Below, piece by piece: positions 8,371 through 15,976 of a stretch of 64,000 nucleotides of DNA. Position 1 is the first letter of the stretch; the number at the start of each line of letters is the position of its first letter. This DNA is from Streptomyces xanthochromogenes. Lineage in GTDB: Bacteria > Actinomycetota > Actinomycetes > Streptomycetales > Streptomycetaceae. The notes under the pieces were generated by a model, which was not told where the DNA came from, did not search any database, and worked only from the letters and a program-made list of their open reading frames with translations. The stretch is taken from NCBI RefSeq assembly GCF_014650455.1, contig NZ_BMUZ01000002.1:216125-280124 (forward strand). Reading direction: 5' to 3'. The position numbers and the translations under genes were made by a program.

Positions 8371-9351
8371 CTACTCGCCCTTCGTCGCCACGAGCCCCTG
8401 GATGCGGTTGGTCACCACGACCGGGCCCTTGGCCGGTACCAGGGCCAGTTCGTTGGAGATCCACTCCCGGGTGAGGGAGGTGTTGATCCGGCCGGTCAGC
8501 AGGGCCTTCTCGTCGGGGGAGATGTCGAGGCGGACGCCCTTCGCCGCGGTCTGGCGCTCGAAGTGCCGGGCGGAGAAGAAGACGAGGGCGCGGCCGTCGG
8601 CGGTGCGCAGGCCCAGCGGGGCGAAGTCGCCGTCGTTCAGGGGCTGGTCGAGGAACTGGCTGATGCGTCCCGACCGCACGGCGTTCTTCTGGCGTGCCTC
8701 GCGCCAGGAGCTGGTGTGGTCCCCGGGCGCGAACACCGGTGGCTTGCCGCTCTGGAGGTACGAGGCGTAGTCCGCGCTCAGGTCCTTCGGGGCGACCGCG
8801 AGGGAGGGGTCGTCGGGGCGTACCGGCTCGGCCCAGCCGTCCTTGTCGGCCTTGAAGGCGGGCACGTCCTTGGCGCCCAGGATCGACAAGTAGGCCAGCT
8901 TCCACACCTGTTCGGGCCCGGTGCGTATGAAGAGCAGCAGCCAGCGGGTGTCGTTCGGGCCCTTGTCGTCCTGGTCGCGGTTGGAGTCCGCGTCGGCGAC
9001 GAACCAGCGTGGCCAGCCCGCCTGCTTGGGGATCGTGTACGCGGTGTCGCTCAGGGCCAGCGGCGAGTGCTGGGCGTTGCCGCCCGGGCTCGTCGTGTGG
9101 CGGACGGTGAAGCCCGCCTGGGTCGTGGCGCCGAAGGCACCGGTGACCCGGCCCGCGTCGAGGGCCGGGTCGTAGGCCTTGTCGGCCTTGTTGTAGGCGT
9201 CGAGGAAGTCGGTGAGCGCCTTCGCGGCCTCAGCCTTCGTCGCCGACGGTACGACTTCCCGCTCCCCGTGCACCGTCACGCAGCCGCTCGCGGTCACCGT
9301 CAGTACGGTCACCGTCGCGAGCCCCGCCGTCAGCCGACTCACCCTGCTCAT
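8371..9351 (-). CDS. Putative secreted lipoprotein, unknown function
   Basis: A 326-residue protein with a lipoprotein signal: MSRVSRLTAGLATVTVLTV then the lipobox ASGC, so Cys24 is the expected lipidation site. The rest is soluble: KAEAAKALTDFLDAYNKADKAYDP, then mixed alpha/beta segments including RWFVADADSN and WLLLFIRTGPEQVWKLAYL. I do not recognise a characterised family; similar lipoproteins are widespread and uncharacterised in Streptomyces. The start ATG 9351 with AAGGCGG upstream is secure because the signal peptide begins there, yet it lies 122 bp inside efeU. Same-strand position after efeUOB suggests co-transcription with the iron genes, possibly as an accessory surface protein. 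Confidence 0.7.
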   Translation of the reverse strand: MSRVSRLTAGLATVTVLTVTASGCVTVHGEREVVPSATKAEAAKALTDFLDAYNKADKAYDPALDAGRVTGAFGATTQAGFTVRHTTSPGGNAQHSPLALSDTAYTIPKQAGWPRWFVADADSNRDQDDKGPNDTRWLLLFIRTGPEQVWKLAYLSILGAKDVPAFKADKDGWAEPVRPDDPSLAVAPKDLSADYASYLQSGKPPVFAPGDHTSSWREARQKNAVRSGRISQFLDQPLNDGDFAPLGLRTADGRALVFFSARHFERQTAAKGVRLDISPDEKALLTGRINTSLTREWISNELALVPAKGPVVVTNRIQGLVATKGE

Positions 9352-10204
9352 GGACCGCCTTCTGCCCCTCGACCCTCGTCGTCCCCTCGGACTTCCGGAA
9401 CCCTACCGGGGCGAAGAAGAACGCGAGCGTGGGGATCAGGTACAGGGCCCAGACGACGACCTGGACGACGGTCGGGTCGGGCTGGAAGTTGAAGACGCCC
9501 TTGAGGAGGGTGCCGTACCAGCTGTCCGGCGCGATCGTCGAACTGATGTCGAAGGCAAGGGAGTTGATGCCCGGCAGGAAGTCGGCCTCCTGGAGGTCGT
9601 GCACGCCGTAGGCGAGGACGCCCGCGGCGACGACCACCAGCATGCCGCCGGTCCAGGTGAAGAACTTCGCCAGGTTGATCTTCAGTGCGCCCCGGTAGAA
9701 CAGCCAGCCCAGGAACACCGCGGTGGCGAGGCCCAGCAGGGCGCCGATCATCGGCTGGAAGGTGCCGTTGTCGGAGCCGGCCGCGTGCACCGACGTCCAC
9801 ACGAACAGGGCGGTCTCCAGGCCCTCGCGGCCGACCGCGAGGAACGCGGTCGCCACCAGGGCGCCGGTGCCCATCAGCAGGGCCGAGTCGAGCTTGCCCT
9901 GGAGCTCGGTCTTCAGGTGCCGCGCGGTGCGCCGCATCCAGAACACCATCCAGGTGACCAGGCCGACGGCGACGATCGACAGCGAACCGCCGAGCGCCTC
10001 CTGCGCCTTGAAGGTCATCTCCTGCGAGCCGAATTCGAGGCCCGCGCCGAACGCGAACGCGACGAACACGGCCACCGCGACGCCGATCCACACCGGCTTG
10101 AGCGCGTCCCGCCGCCCGGTCTTCACCAGGTAGGCGACCAGGATGCACACGACCAGGCTCGCTTCGAGACCCTCGCGCAGGCCGATCAGATAGTTGGCGA
10201 ACAT
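9230..10204 (-). CDS. efeU: EfeU-type iron permease (FTR1/OFeT family)
   Basis: A 324-residue membrane permease with the two duplicated iron-site motifs of the FTR1 family: REGLEASLVV (residues 9-18) and REGLETALFVW (about 126-136). About seven hydrophobic segments are visible. EfeU carries iron across the membrane using the EfeO/EfeB extracellular partners. ATG 10204 follows GAGGGAG, 9 bp after the efeB stop. After the last membrane segment (LAFFFAPVGFRKSEG) comes a charged low-complexity tail (EQGESADGGARDGDRTDGDR) that overlaps the start of the downstream lipoprotein gene by 122 bp. Homologues are typically shorter, so a lost stop or a frameshift near 9350 is possible. Confidence 0.9.
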   Translation of the reverse strand: MFANYLIGLREGLEASLVVCILVAYLVKTGRRDALKPVWIGVAVAVFVAFAFGAGLEFGSQEMTFKAQEALGGSLSIVAVGLVTWMVFWMRRTARHLKTELQGKLDSALLMGTGALVATAFLAVGREGLETALFVWTSVHAAGSDNGTFQPMIGALLGLATAVFLGWLFYRGALKINLAKFFTWTGGMLVVVAAGVLAYGVHDLQEADFLPGINSLAFDISSTIAPDSWYGTLLKGVFNFQPDPTVVQVVVWALYLIPTLAFFFAPVGFRKSEGTTRVEGQKAVHEQGESADGGARDGDRTDGDRERLRDGARGAGSRTVGDEG

Positions 10205-10213
10205 GTCTCCCTC

Positions 10214-11479
10214 TCAGCCGAAGAGTCCCCGGCCCCACCAGTCGTCCTTGTCGCGGACGCCCGGCGGGACCGCGAAAATCGCCGAACCCACGTGCTGGAT
10301 GTATTCGTTGAGCGCGTCATGGCGGGCCAGGGCCCGCTGGACGGGCAGGAAGCCCTTGCGTACGTCCCGCTGGTAGGCCAGGAAGAACAGGCCCGCGTCC
10401 AGCCGGCCGAGGCCGTCCGTGCCGTCCGTGAAGGAGTAGCCGCGGCGCAGGATGCGGGCACCGTCGTTGGAGTCGGGGTGCGCGAGGCGGACGTGCGCGG
10501 TCGGCTTCATCGCCTTCAGGAACGGCTCGTCGCGCTCCTTGGCCTTGCCGACCGGGGCGCCCTCGCCCTTGTCGCGGCCGAAGACGTCCTCCTGCTCCTG
10601 GAGCGAGGTGCGGTCCCAGGTCTCGATGTGCATGCGGATGCGGCGGGCCACCAGGTAGGAGCCGCCGGTCATCCAGTCGGAGCCGTCCTTCGCGCCGACC
10701 CACACGTGGTCGTCGAGCGCCTTGGTGTCGGTGCCCGAGACGTTCCGGGTGCCGTCCTTGAAGCCCATCATGTTGCGCGGGGTCTGCGCGTCCGGCGTCG
10801 TCGAGGACGTCTTGCCGAAGCCGAGCTGCGACCAGCGGATGGCGACCTTGCCCATGCCGATGCGGGCCAGGTTGCGGATCGCGTGCACCGCCACCTGGGG
10901 ATCGTCCGCGCAGGCCTGGACGCACAGGTCGCCGCCGCTGCGCGCCGGTTCGAGGTTGTCGCCGGGGAACTGCTCGATGTCGACCAGCGCCTCGGGCCGC
11001 TTGCCGTCCAGGCCGAAGCGGTCCTTGGCGAAGAGCGAGGGGCCGACGCCGAAGGTCAGGGTCAGCCGGCACGGCTTGAGGCCGAGCGCCTCGCCGGTGT
11101 CGTCCGGCGGCGCCTCGGCGAGCCCGCCGTAGGCGCCCTCGCCGACCGTCTTGCCCTCGGTCATCGCGGCGGCGGCCACCGTCCAGTCCTTGAGCAGCTG
11201 GACGAGTTCGGCGCGGTCCTTCGTCGTCACGTCGAACGAGGCGAAGTGCAGCCGGTCCTGGACGGCGGTGGCGATGCCGGCCTGGTGCTCGCCGTGGAAC
11301 GGCACCGCGGCGCCCGTGTCGGCGGCCGGCACCGCGTCGCTGCCGCCGCTCTTGACGACGGCGACCGTGCCGCCGGCCGCGGCGGCGCCGAGCGCCAGGC
11401 CCGCCCCGCCCCAGCCGAGCAGCGCCCGGCGGGAGGGCGGCCTGCCGGTGCCGGCTGCCTCGGTCGTGGCGTCGCTCAT
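10214..11479 (-). CDS. efeB: EfeB deferrochelatase / Dyp-type peroxidase
   Basis: A 421-residue Tat-exported heme peroxidase. The N terminus carries SRRALLGWGGAGLALG, a twin-arginine signal (RR at about 17-18). The Dyp signature GFKDGTRN (the GxxDG motif, catalytic Asp) is present, with the proximal heme His probably in HIETWDRTSL and distal-side residues in HPDSNDGARILRRGYSF. EfeB oxidises ferrous iron for EfeU and can also extract iron from heme. It sits between efeO and efeU with short spacings, and GGAGGAG precedes ATG 11479. Presence beside a heme importer and heme oxygenase gives two possible routes of iron release from heme. Confidence 0.92.
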   Translation of the reverse strand: MSDATTEAAGTGRPPSRRALLGWGGAGLALGAAAAGGTVAVVKSGGSDAVPAADTGAAVPFHGEHQAGIATAVQDRLHFASFDVTTKDRAELVQLLKDWTVAAAAMTEGKTVGEGAYGGLAEAPPDDTGEALGLKPCRLTLTFGVGPSLFAKDRFGLDGKRPEALVDIEQFPGDNLEPARSGGDLCVQACADDPQVAVHAIRNLARIGMGKVAIRWSQLGFGKTSSTTPDAQTPRNMMGFKDGTRNVSGTDTKALDDHVWVGAKDGSDWMTGGSYLVARRIRMHIETWDRTSLQEQEDVFGRDKGEGAPVGKAKERDEPFLKAMKPTAHVRLAHPDSNDGARILRRGYSFTDGTDGLGRLDAGLFFLAYQRDVRKGFLPVQRALARHDALNEYIQHVGSAIFAVPPGVRDKDDWWGRGLFG

Positions 11480-11503
11480 GAGGGTCTCCTCCTGCTCCTG
11501 CGG

Positions 11504-12649
11504 TTACTTCGCGACGGCCGCGGCGAGCTTCGACAGCGGCTCGGCGAGCGCGTTCACGGTGTCGGAGAGCTGCTTGCGGTCACCCTCGCCGACCTTGTCG
11601 TACGAGGTGAAGTCGTAGGAGGTCTTGTCCGTGCGGTACTTGTCGAGCAGCGTGTCCAGGGCGGCGAACTGCTTGTCCAGCTCGGTGGTGAGCGCCGCGT
11701 CGTTCTTCGAGGCGACCGGCTTGAGCAGCTCGTACGCCTTCTGCGCGCCCTCGACGTTGCCCTTGAAGTCGGACAGGTCGGTGTGGCTGTAGCGGTCCTC
11801 CTCGCCGGTGATCTTCCCGGTGGCGACCTCGTCGAGGAGCTCCTTGGCGCCGTTGGCCATCGAGGTCGGGGTGATCTCGGCGGTGCCGACCCGCTTCTGC
11901 CAGTCGGTCAGGTCCTTGTCCAGCTCGGTGGCGAGGTTCTTCTCGTCGTCACCGATCTTGCCGTCGACCCAGAGGGACTTCTCCAGACGGTGCCAGCCGG
12001 TCCACTTCTGGCCCTTCTCCAGGCCGTCCTCGCGGGTGTCGGTCTTCGGGTCGATGTCACCGAAGGACTCCGCGACCGGCTCGGTGCGCTCCCAGCCCAG
12101 GCGCGAGGGGGCGAACGCCTTCTTGGCCGCCTCCACGTCGCCGGCCCGCACCGCGTCGGTGAAGACCTTCACCTTGGGCAGCGTCTCGTCGGCCTGCTCC
12201 TGGGCGTACTTGCGGTACTCGGCCACGGCCGTGTCCAGCTGCGGGTTGCGCTTGGCGGCGGTGCCGCCGGTGACGGTGACCTTCTGGCGGATGCCGTCGC
12301 CCTTCATGCCGGGCTTGCAGGCGACCTCGTACGAGCCGGCCTTGACCTCGGCGGTGAGCTGCTGCTTGAGGCCGGGGCCTATGTTCTCGCGCTCGGCGAC
12401 GATGCGGTCGTCCGGGAAGAGCAGGTAGACCTCGGTGACCTTGGAGCCCTTGTTCTCGATGTCGAACTTGACGTGTCCGGCCGGGAACTCGGTCTTCGAC
12501 AGCTTGCAGGAGCTGTCGGTGGCCGTCACCTGGACCGAGCCGTCGGCGCCGCCGGCCTTGGCGTCGCTCTTGTCGGCGCAGCCCGTGACGGCGGTCAGGG
12601 CAGCGACGGCCGCGGCGGCGGTGACGACGGAAGTACGGACGGGTCGCAT
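11504..12649 (-). CDS. efeO: EfeO iron-uptake lipoprotein
   Basis: A 381-residue periplasmic-type component. The signal ends in the lipobox AVTGCADKS, so it is a lipoprotein. The N-terminal cupredoxin-like domain (about 40-130, QVTATDSSCKLSKTEFPAGH ... YEVACKPGM) is followed by the M75 imelysin-like domain with WTGWHRLEKSLW, which holds the HxxE iron-binding motif. EfeO hands iron to EfeU with EfeB. It is the first gene of efeO-efeB-efeU(-lipoprotein), and a candidate iron box lies about 50 bp upstream. Domain order and length match the actinobacterial long form with a cupredoxin domain. Confidence 0.92.
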   Translation of the reverse strand: MRPVRTSVVTAAAAVAALTAVTGCADKSDAKAGGADGSVQVTATDSSCKLSKTEFPAGHVKFDIENKGSKVTEVYLLFPDDRIVAERENIGPGLKQQLTAEVKAGSYEVACKPGMKGDGIRQKVTVTGGTAAKRNPQLDTAVAEYRKYAQEQADETLPKVKVFTDAVRAGDVEAAKKAFAPSRLGWERTEPVAESFGDIDPKTDTREDGLEKGQKWTGWHRLEKSLWVDGKIGDDEKNLATELDKDLTDWQKRVGTAEITPTSMANGAKELLDEVATGKITGEEDRYSHTDLSDFKGNVEGAQKAYELLKPVASKNDAALTTELDKQFAALDTLLDKYRTDKTSYDFTSYDKVGEGDRKQLSDTVNALAEPLSKLAAAVAK

Positions 12650-12700
12650 GCGGGCTCCACGCTGGGTCAGGGTCGACAGGTCGACTGAGGCGGACCTAAC

Positions 12701-12719
12701 TTAACCGAGCCTTACCTGA
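12701..12719 (-). promoter_or_regulatory. Candidate iron box upstream of efeO
   Basis: On the minus strand it reads TCAGGTAAGGCTCGGTTAA, which I score as 13 of 19 matches to the IdeR/DmdR1 consensus TTAGGTTAGGCTAACCTAA. It is weaker than the boxes at 15.85 and 20.78 kb but lies in the expected place, 50 bp before ATG 12649. Confidence 0.65.
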
Positions 12720-12752
12720 CCGATACCCACTGGGCGCGTGATTCAGCTCTCA

Positions 12753-12848
12753 CCGGTCACGGCGGGATCACGGATCGCGCCGCGCCGGTCACGGCCGGGT
12801 CAAGGATCACGTCCCGTGGTCAAGGCCGGGTCAAGGATGGCGCCGCGG
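12753..12848. repeat. Imperfect 32-bp repeats overlapping the hmuV stop
   Basis: Three imperfect units start near 12753, 12785 and 12816 (CCGGTCACGG, CCGGTCACGG, GTGGTCAAGG), each followed by a GGGATCA or GGGTCAAGGAT segment and a GCGCCGCG end. The hmuV stop at 12831-12833 lies inside the third unit. Confidence 0.55.
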
Positions 12849-13685
12849 GACGACCAGCGGGGAGCCCGTCCCGGGGTGGGGCAGCACGTCCACGGGCTGC
12901 CGGTAGACCCGGCCGATCAACTCCTCGGTGAGCACCTCGCGAGGCGGCCCCTCGGCCGCGAGCCGCCCCTCGTGCAGCACGGCGATCCGGTCCGCGTACG
13001 CGGCCGCCAGGCCGAGGTCGTGCAGCACCACCACGACGGCGTCCCCGGCGCGGGCCCGCTCGCGGCAGATGCGCAGGACCAGTTCCTGGTGGCGCAGGTC
13101 GAGTGCGGCGGTCGGTTCGTCGAGCAGCAGCACCGGCGCGCGCTGGGCGAGTACCCGGGCCAGCGCGACGCGGGCCCGCTCGCCGCCGGACAGCGCGTCG
13201 AAGGGCCGCCGCGCGAAGCCGGCCACCTCGGTGGCCGCCATCGCCTCCGCGACCACCGCGTCGTCCTCGCCCTCGCGCACGGTCCCGGCCCAGGGTGCCC
13301 GGCCCATCCGGACGACCTCCTCGACCGGGAAGGGAAAGGAGAGCGCGGCCTGCTGCGGCAGCACGGCCCGGCGCAGCGCGAGTTCCGACGCGGGCCGGTC
13401 GGCGAGGGGCCGCTCGTCGATCCGTACCGTCCCCGAGGCGGCGGCCGCATCGCCCGCGAGCGCGGCGAGCAGCGTGGACTTGCCCGCCCCGTTGGGCCCG
13501 ACGAGCGCCACGACCTCACCGGTACGCACCTGGATTCCGACGCCGTCCAGGACGGCACGGCCCCCGAGTGTCACCCGCAACTCGCTTGCCTCAAGGGCCA
13601 CTTGGCCCGGCGCGGGCGGTGTGGGGAGCTCGCGCGGCCCGCGTGCGGAGGAGAGGACGGAGAAGAGGGACGTCAGGACGTTCAT
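12831..13685 (-). CDS. hmuV: Heme ABC transporter ATP-binding protein
   Basis: A 284-residue ABC ATPase of the FecE/BtuD/HmuV class. Walker A is GPNGAGKST, the Q-loop follows RRAVLPQQAALSFPFPVEEVV, the signature is LSGGERARVALARVLAQ, Walker B is VLLLDEPTAALD, and the switch His lies in VVLHDLGLAAAYADR. The segment MGRAPW is typical of heme/siderophore importers. ATG 13685 overlaps the hmuU stop by 4 nt (ATGA), indicating translational coupling. A 40-residue N-terminal extension (MNVLTSLFSVLSSARGPREL) precedes the domain. Energises import with the permease and binding protein encoded upstream. Confidence 0.88.
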   Translation of the reverse strand: MNVLTSLFSVLSSARGPRELPTPPAPGQVALEASELRVTLGGRAVLDGVGIQVRTGEVVALVGPNGAGKSTLLAALAGDAAAASGTVRIDERPLADRPASELALRRAVLPQQAALSFPFPVEEVVRMGRAPWAGTVREGEDDAVVAEAMAATEVAGFARRPFDALSGGERARVALARVLAQRAPVLLLDEPTAALDLRHQELVLRICRERARAGDAVVVVLHDLGLAAAYADRIAVLHEGRLAAEGPPREVLTEELIGRVYRQPVDVLPHPGTGSPLVVPRRHP

Positions 13686-14773
13686 GCCCAACCGCCTTGC
13701 GTGCGCCGGGTCCTGCGCAGGAGCCAGAAGAAGAACGGGCTGCCGAACAGGGCGGTCAGGACGCCCAGCGGCAGTTCGGCGGGGGCCGCCACGGTACGGG
13801 CCGCGAGGTCGCCCGCCATCAGGACGACCGCGCCGCCGATCGCGCTGCCGGGCACCAGGAAGCGGTGTCCGGGGCCGGCCGCCATGCGCAGCAGGTGCGG
13901 CACCAGGAGCCCGACGAACGTGATGATCCCGGCCACCGCCACGGCGGCCGCGGTGAGCAGCGCGACGACGAGCACGAGCACCATGCGCAGCCGCTCGACG
14001 TCGACGCCCAGGTGCCGCGCGGGCCGTTCGCCGAGCGCGAGGAGGTCGAGCCTGCGGGCGTACAGCGGGGCGACGGCCAGGCCCGCCACGGCGCACGGAA
14101 GTACGGCGAGCACCTTGGGCCAGGTGGCCTGGGCGAGCGATCCCAGCTGCCAGAAGGTGATCTGGGAGATCTGGGCGTTGTCCGCGAAGAAGATGAACAG
14201 GCCGATCAGGGCGCCCGCGAAGGCGTTCACCGCGATGCCGGTGAGGATGAGGGCGACGACCTCGGTGCGGCCGCCCGAGCGGGACATGGCGTACACGACG
14301 AGGACCGTGGCCAGGCCGGCGGTGAACGCGCAGAACGTGATGGTCCAGTTGCCGAAGAAGCTCAGCCCGAGCGTGATGGAGCCGACCGCACCGGCCGCCG
14401 CGCCCGCCGAGATCCCGATCACGCCGGGCTCGGCGAGCGGATTGCCGAACACGCCCTGCATGAGCGCGCCCGCACAGCCCAGGGACGCGCCGACGAGCAG
14501 GGCGAGCGCCACCCGGGGGAGCCGCACGTTCCACAGCACGCTCTCGCCGACCCGGTCGAGCCCGTGGCCGCCGAGCCCCGCGCGATGGCGCACCGAGCCG
14601 AGCACGTCACCGAGCGCGATGTGGTACGCCCCGAGCCCGGCGGACAGGAGGGCGAGCAGGACGAGCGCGGCCAGCAGAACGACCGTGAGCAGGAAGGGAG
14701 TCGAGCGCCCCGGCTTCGGGCGTTCGGGTTCGGGCGGGGCCGTCGCCTCGGGGGCCTCGGTCGTCGCGGTCAC
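13682..14773 (-). CDS. hmuU: FecCD-family heme/siderophore ABC permease
   Basis: A 363-residue integral membrane permease with about ten hydrophobic segments. Family signatures visible: NVRLPRVALALLVGASLGCAGALMQGVFGNPLAEPGVIGISAGAA (loop and helices 2-3, shown here only as landmarks RLPR, GALMQG and NPLAEPG), GIAVNAF, and near the end IITFVGLLVPHLLRM, the coupling-helix region contacting the ATPase. GTG 14773 overlaps the hmuT stop by 4 nt. The cytosolic N terminus is Pro/Glu-rich. Operon position between hmuT and hmuV and the adjacent HtaA genes favour heme over siderophores as substrate. Confidence 0.88.
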   Translation of the reverse strand: MTATTEAPEATAPPEPERPKPGRSTPFLLTVVLLAALVLLALLSAGLGAYHIALGDVLGSVRHRAGLGGHGLDRVGESVLWNVRLPRVALALLVGASLGCAGALMQGVFGNPLAEPGVIGISAGAAAGAVGSITLGLSFFGNWTITFCAFTAGLATVLVVYAMSRSGGRTEVVALILTGIAVNAFAGALIGLFIFFADNAQISQITFWQLGSLAQATWPKVLAVLPCAVAGLAVAPLYARRLDLLALGERPARHLGVDVERLRMVLVLVVALLTAAAVAVAGIITFVGLLVPHLLRMAAGPGHRFLVPGSAIGGAVVLMAGDLAARTVAAPAELPLGVLTALFGSPFFFWLLRRTRRTQGGWA

Positions 14774-15777
14774 TTCTTCGGCTCCGGGTACAGCTGGTCC
14801 ACGAGGGACCGCAGGACGCGGTCGGTGCGCGGGCCGTAATTGAGCAGCACGCCGTCGTCGACGGACACGATCCTGCGGTCCAGGCCGGCCGGGGTCTCGG
14901 CGACGCCCGGCACCTTCAGGAGGCCGTCGACGCCGCCCACGGACGCGAGCCCCTTGCTCATCACCAGGATGGCGTCCGGGGCGGCCTTGGCGAGGGCCTC
15001 GCTGGTGATGGGGGTGAAGTCCTTCGACAGGCCCGACTCCTTGCCCGCGTCGACGCCGCCCGCCGCCTCGATGAGGGAGGAGGCGCCGGAGTCGGCCCCG
15101 CCGAGCAGATGGACGGATGCCGACCCGCGCAGGTAGAGGAAGGCGACCCGGGGTCTCCCGCCGCCCTTCGGTGCGGCGGAGCGGGCCGCCGAAATCCGTT
15201 GGTCCGTACGGGACTTGAGCGCGCTACCGGCGTCCGGAACGCCCAGGGCGGCGGCCACCGCGTCGATCCTGCGGTCCACGTCGGCGAGGCTCTTGGCGGG
15301 CTCGACCACGACCAGCGGGATTCCGGCGGCACGGATCTGGTCGACGGCCTCGGCCGGTCCGGTCGAGGTGTCGGCGAGCACGAGCGTCGGCTTCAGGGAG
15401 AGGACGCTCTCGGCCGAGACGTCGTGAGCCCTCGTCACCACCGGGAGCTTCGCAGCCTGTTCGAAGGTGGTCGTGATGTCCCGGGCCACCACGTGGGGTC
15501 CGAGCCCGAGCGTGAACACGATCTCGCCGAGGGAGCCGGTGAGCGGCACGATCCGGTCGCCGGAGCGCACCTCGACCCGGCGTCCGTCCGCGGAGTCCAC
15601 CGTGACGGGCAGCCGGGGCGCGGGAGTCGAGGTGAGCGGCTCGACCCGGTCCGGGGCGGGAGCCGCCCCGGCGGCCTGGCCGGTGCCCGTACTCGTGCCG
15701 TCGCCGGTGCCGCAGCCCGTGAGGGCGAGGGCGAGCGCGGAGAGCAGCGCACCCGCGAGAAGTCCTGGTCTGCGCAC
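14770..15777 (-). CDS. hmuT: Heme ABC transporter substrate-binding lipoprotein
   Basis: A 335-residue class III binding protein. The signal peptide ends in LALTGCGTG, a lipobox. The body has two lobes joined by a long helix: RIVPLTGSLGEIVFTLGLG, SLKPTLVLADTSTGPAEAVDQI and ALAKAAPDAILVMSKGLAS are characteristic of TroA/BtuF-like HmuT proteins. RVEPLTSTPAPRLPVTV may include a Tyr/His-free lead segment; I could not assign the heme ligands with certainty. I start at GTG 15777 because AAGGA lies 11 nt upstream; GTG 15786 is too close. A near-perfect iron box lies about 70 bp upstream, shared with the divergent htaA gene. Confidence 0.87.
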   Translation of the reverse strand: MRRPGLLAGALLSALALALTGCGTGDGTSTGTGQAAGAAPAPDRVEPLTSTPAPRLPVTVDSADGRRVEVRSGDRIVPLTGSLGEIVFTLGLGPHVVARDITTTFEQAAKLPVVTRAHDVSAESVLSLKPTLVLADTSTGPAEAVDQIRAAGIPLVVVEPAKSLADVDRRIDAVAAALGVPDAGSALKSRTDQRISAARSAAPKGGGRPRVAFLYLRGSASVHLLGGADSGASSLIEAAGGVDAGKESGLSKDFTPITSEALAKAAPDAILVMSKGLASVGGVDGLLKVPGVAETPAGLDRRIVSVDDGVLLNYGPRTDRVLRSLVDQLYPEPKK

Positions 15778-15845
15778 CGGGTGCACCGTCCTTCGCTCGG
15801 TAGTGGTCGGCGATGCGGGGGACTTCCGGCACAGCCACGACCACC

Positions 15846-15864
15846 TTAGGTTAGCCTTACCTAA
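15846..15864. promoter_or_regulatory. Iron box between hmuT and htaA
   Basis: TTAGGTTAGCCTTACCTAA is a near-perfect 19-bp inverted repeat matching the IdeR/DmdR1 iron-box consensus. It lies between the divergent hmuT (start 15777) and htaA (start 15977) genes and could repress both when iron is abundant. Confidence 0.9.
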
Positions 15865-15976
15865 GTCGCCAGGCCGCATCTGTGGGCCTGCCTTGCGGCT
15901 TGCCCCCGGGCTGCCCCCGCGACTGCCCGGCCCACCCCGGGCGAGCGCCGTGCCGCCCGATACCGGAGGGATCTCC

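Noticed and set aside
9212..12688. A 1158-codon plus-strand frame across the efe genes
   Set aside because: It has no domain pattern and is antisense to three genes with clear signatures. Such long antisense frames are normal at this GC content.
12831..14534. A single 567-codon frame joining the ATPase gene to sequence opposite or overlapping the permease
   Set aside because: Only the last 284 residues have ABC ATPase motifs; the upstream part is an Arg/Gly-rich out-of-frame reading of hmuU. The ATGA overlap fixes two separate genes.
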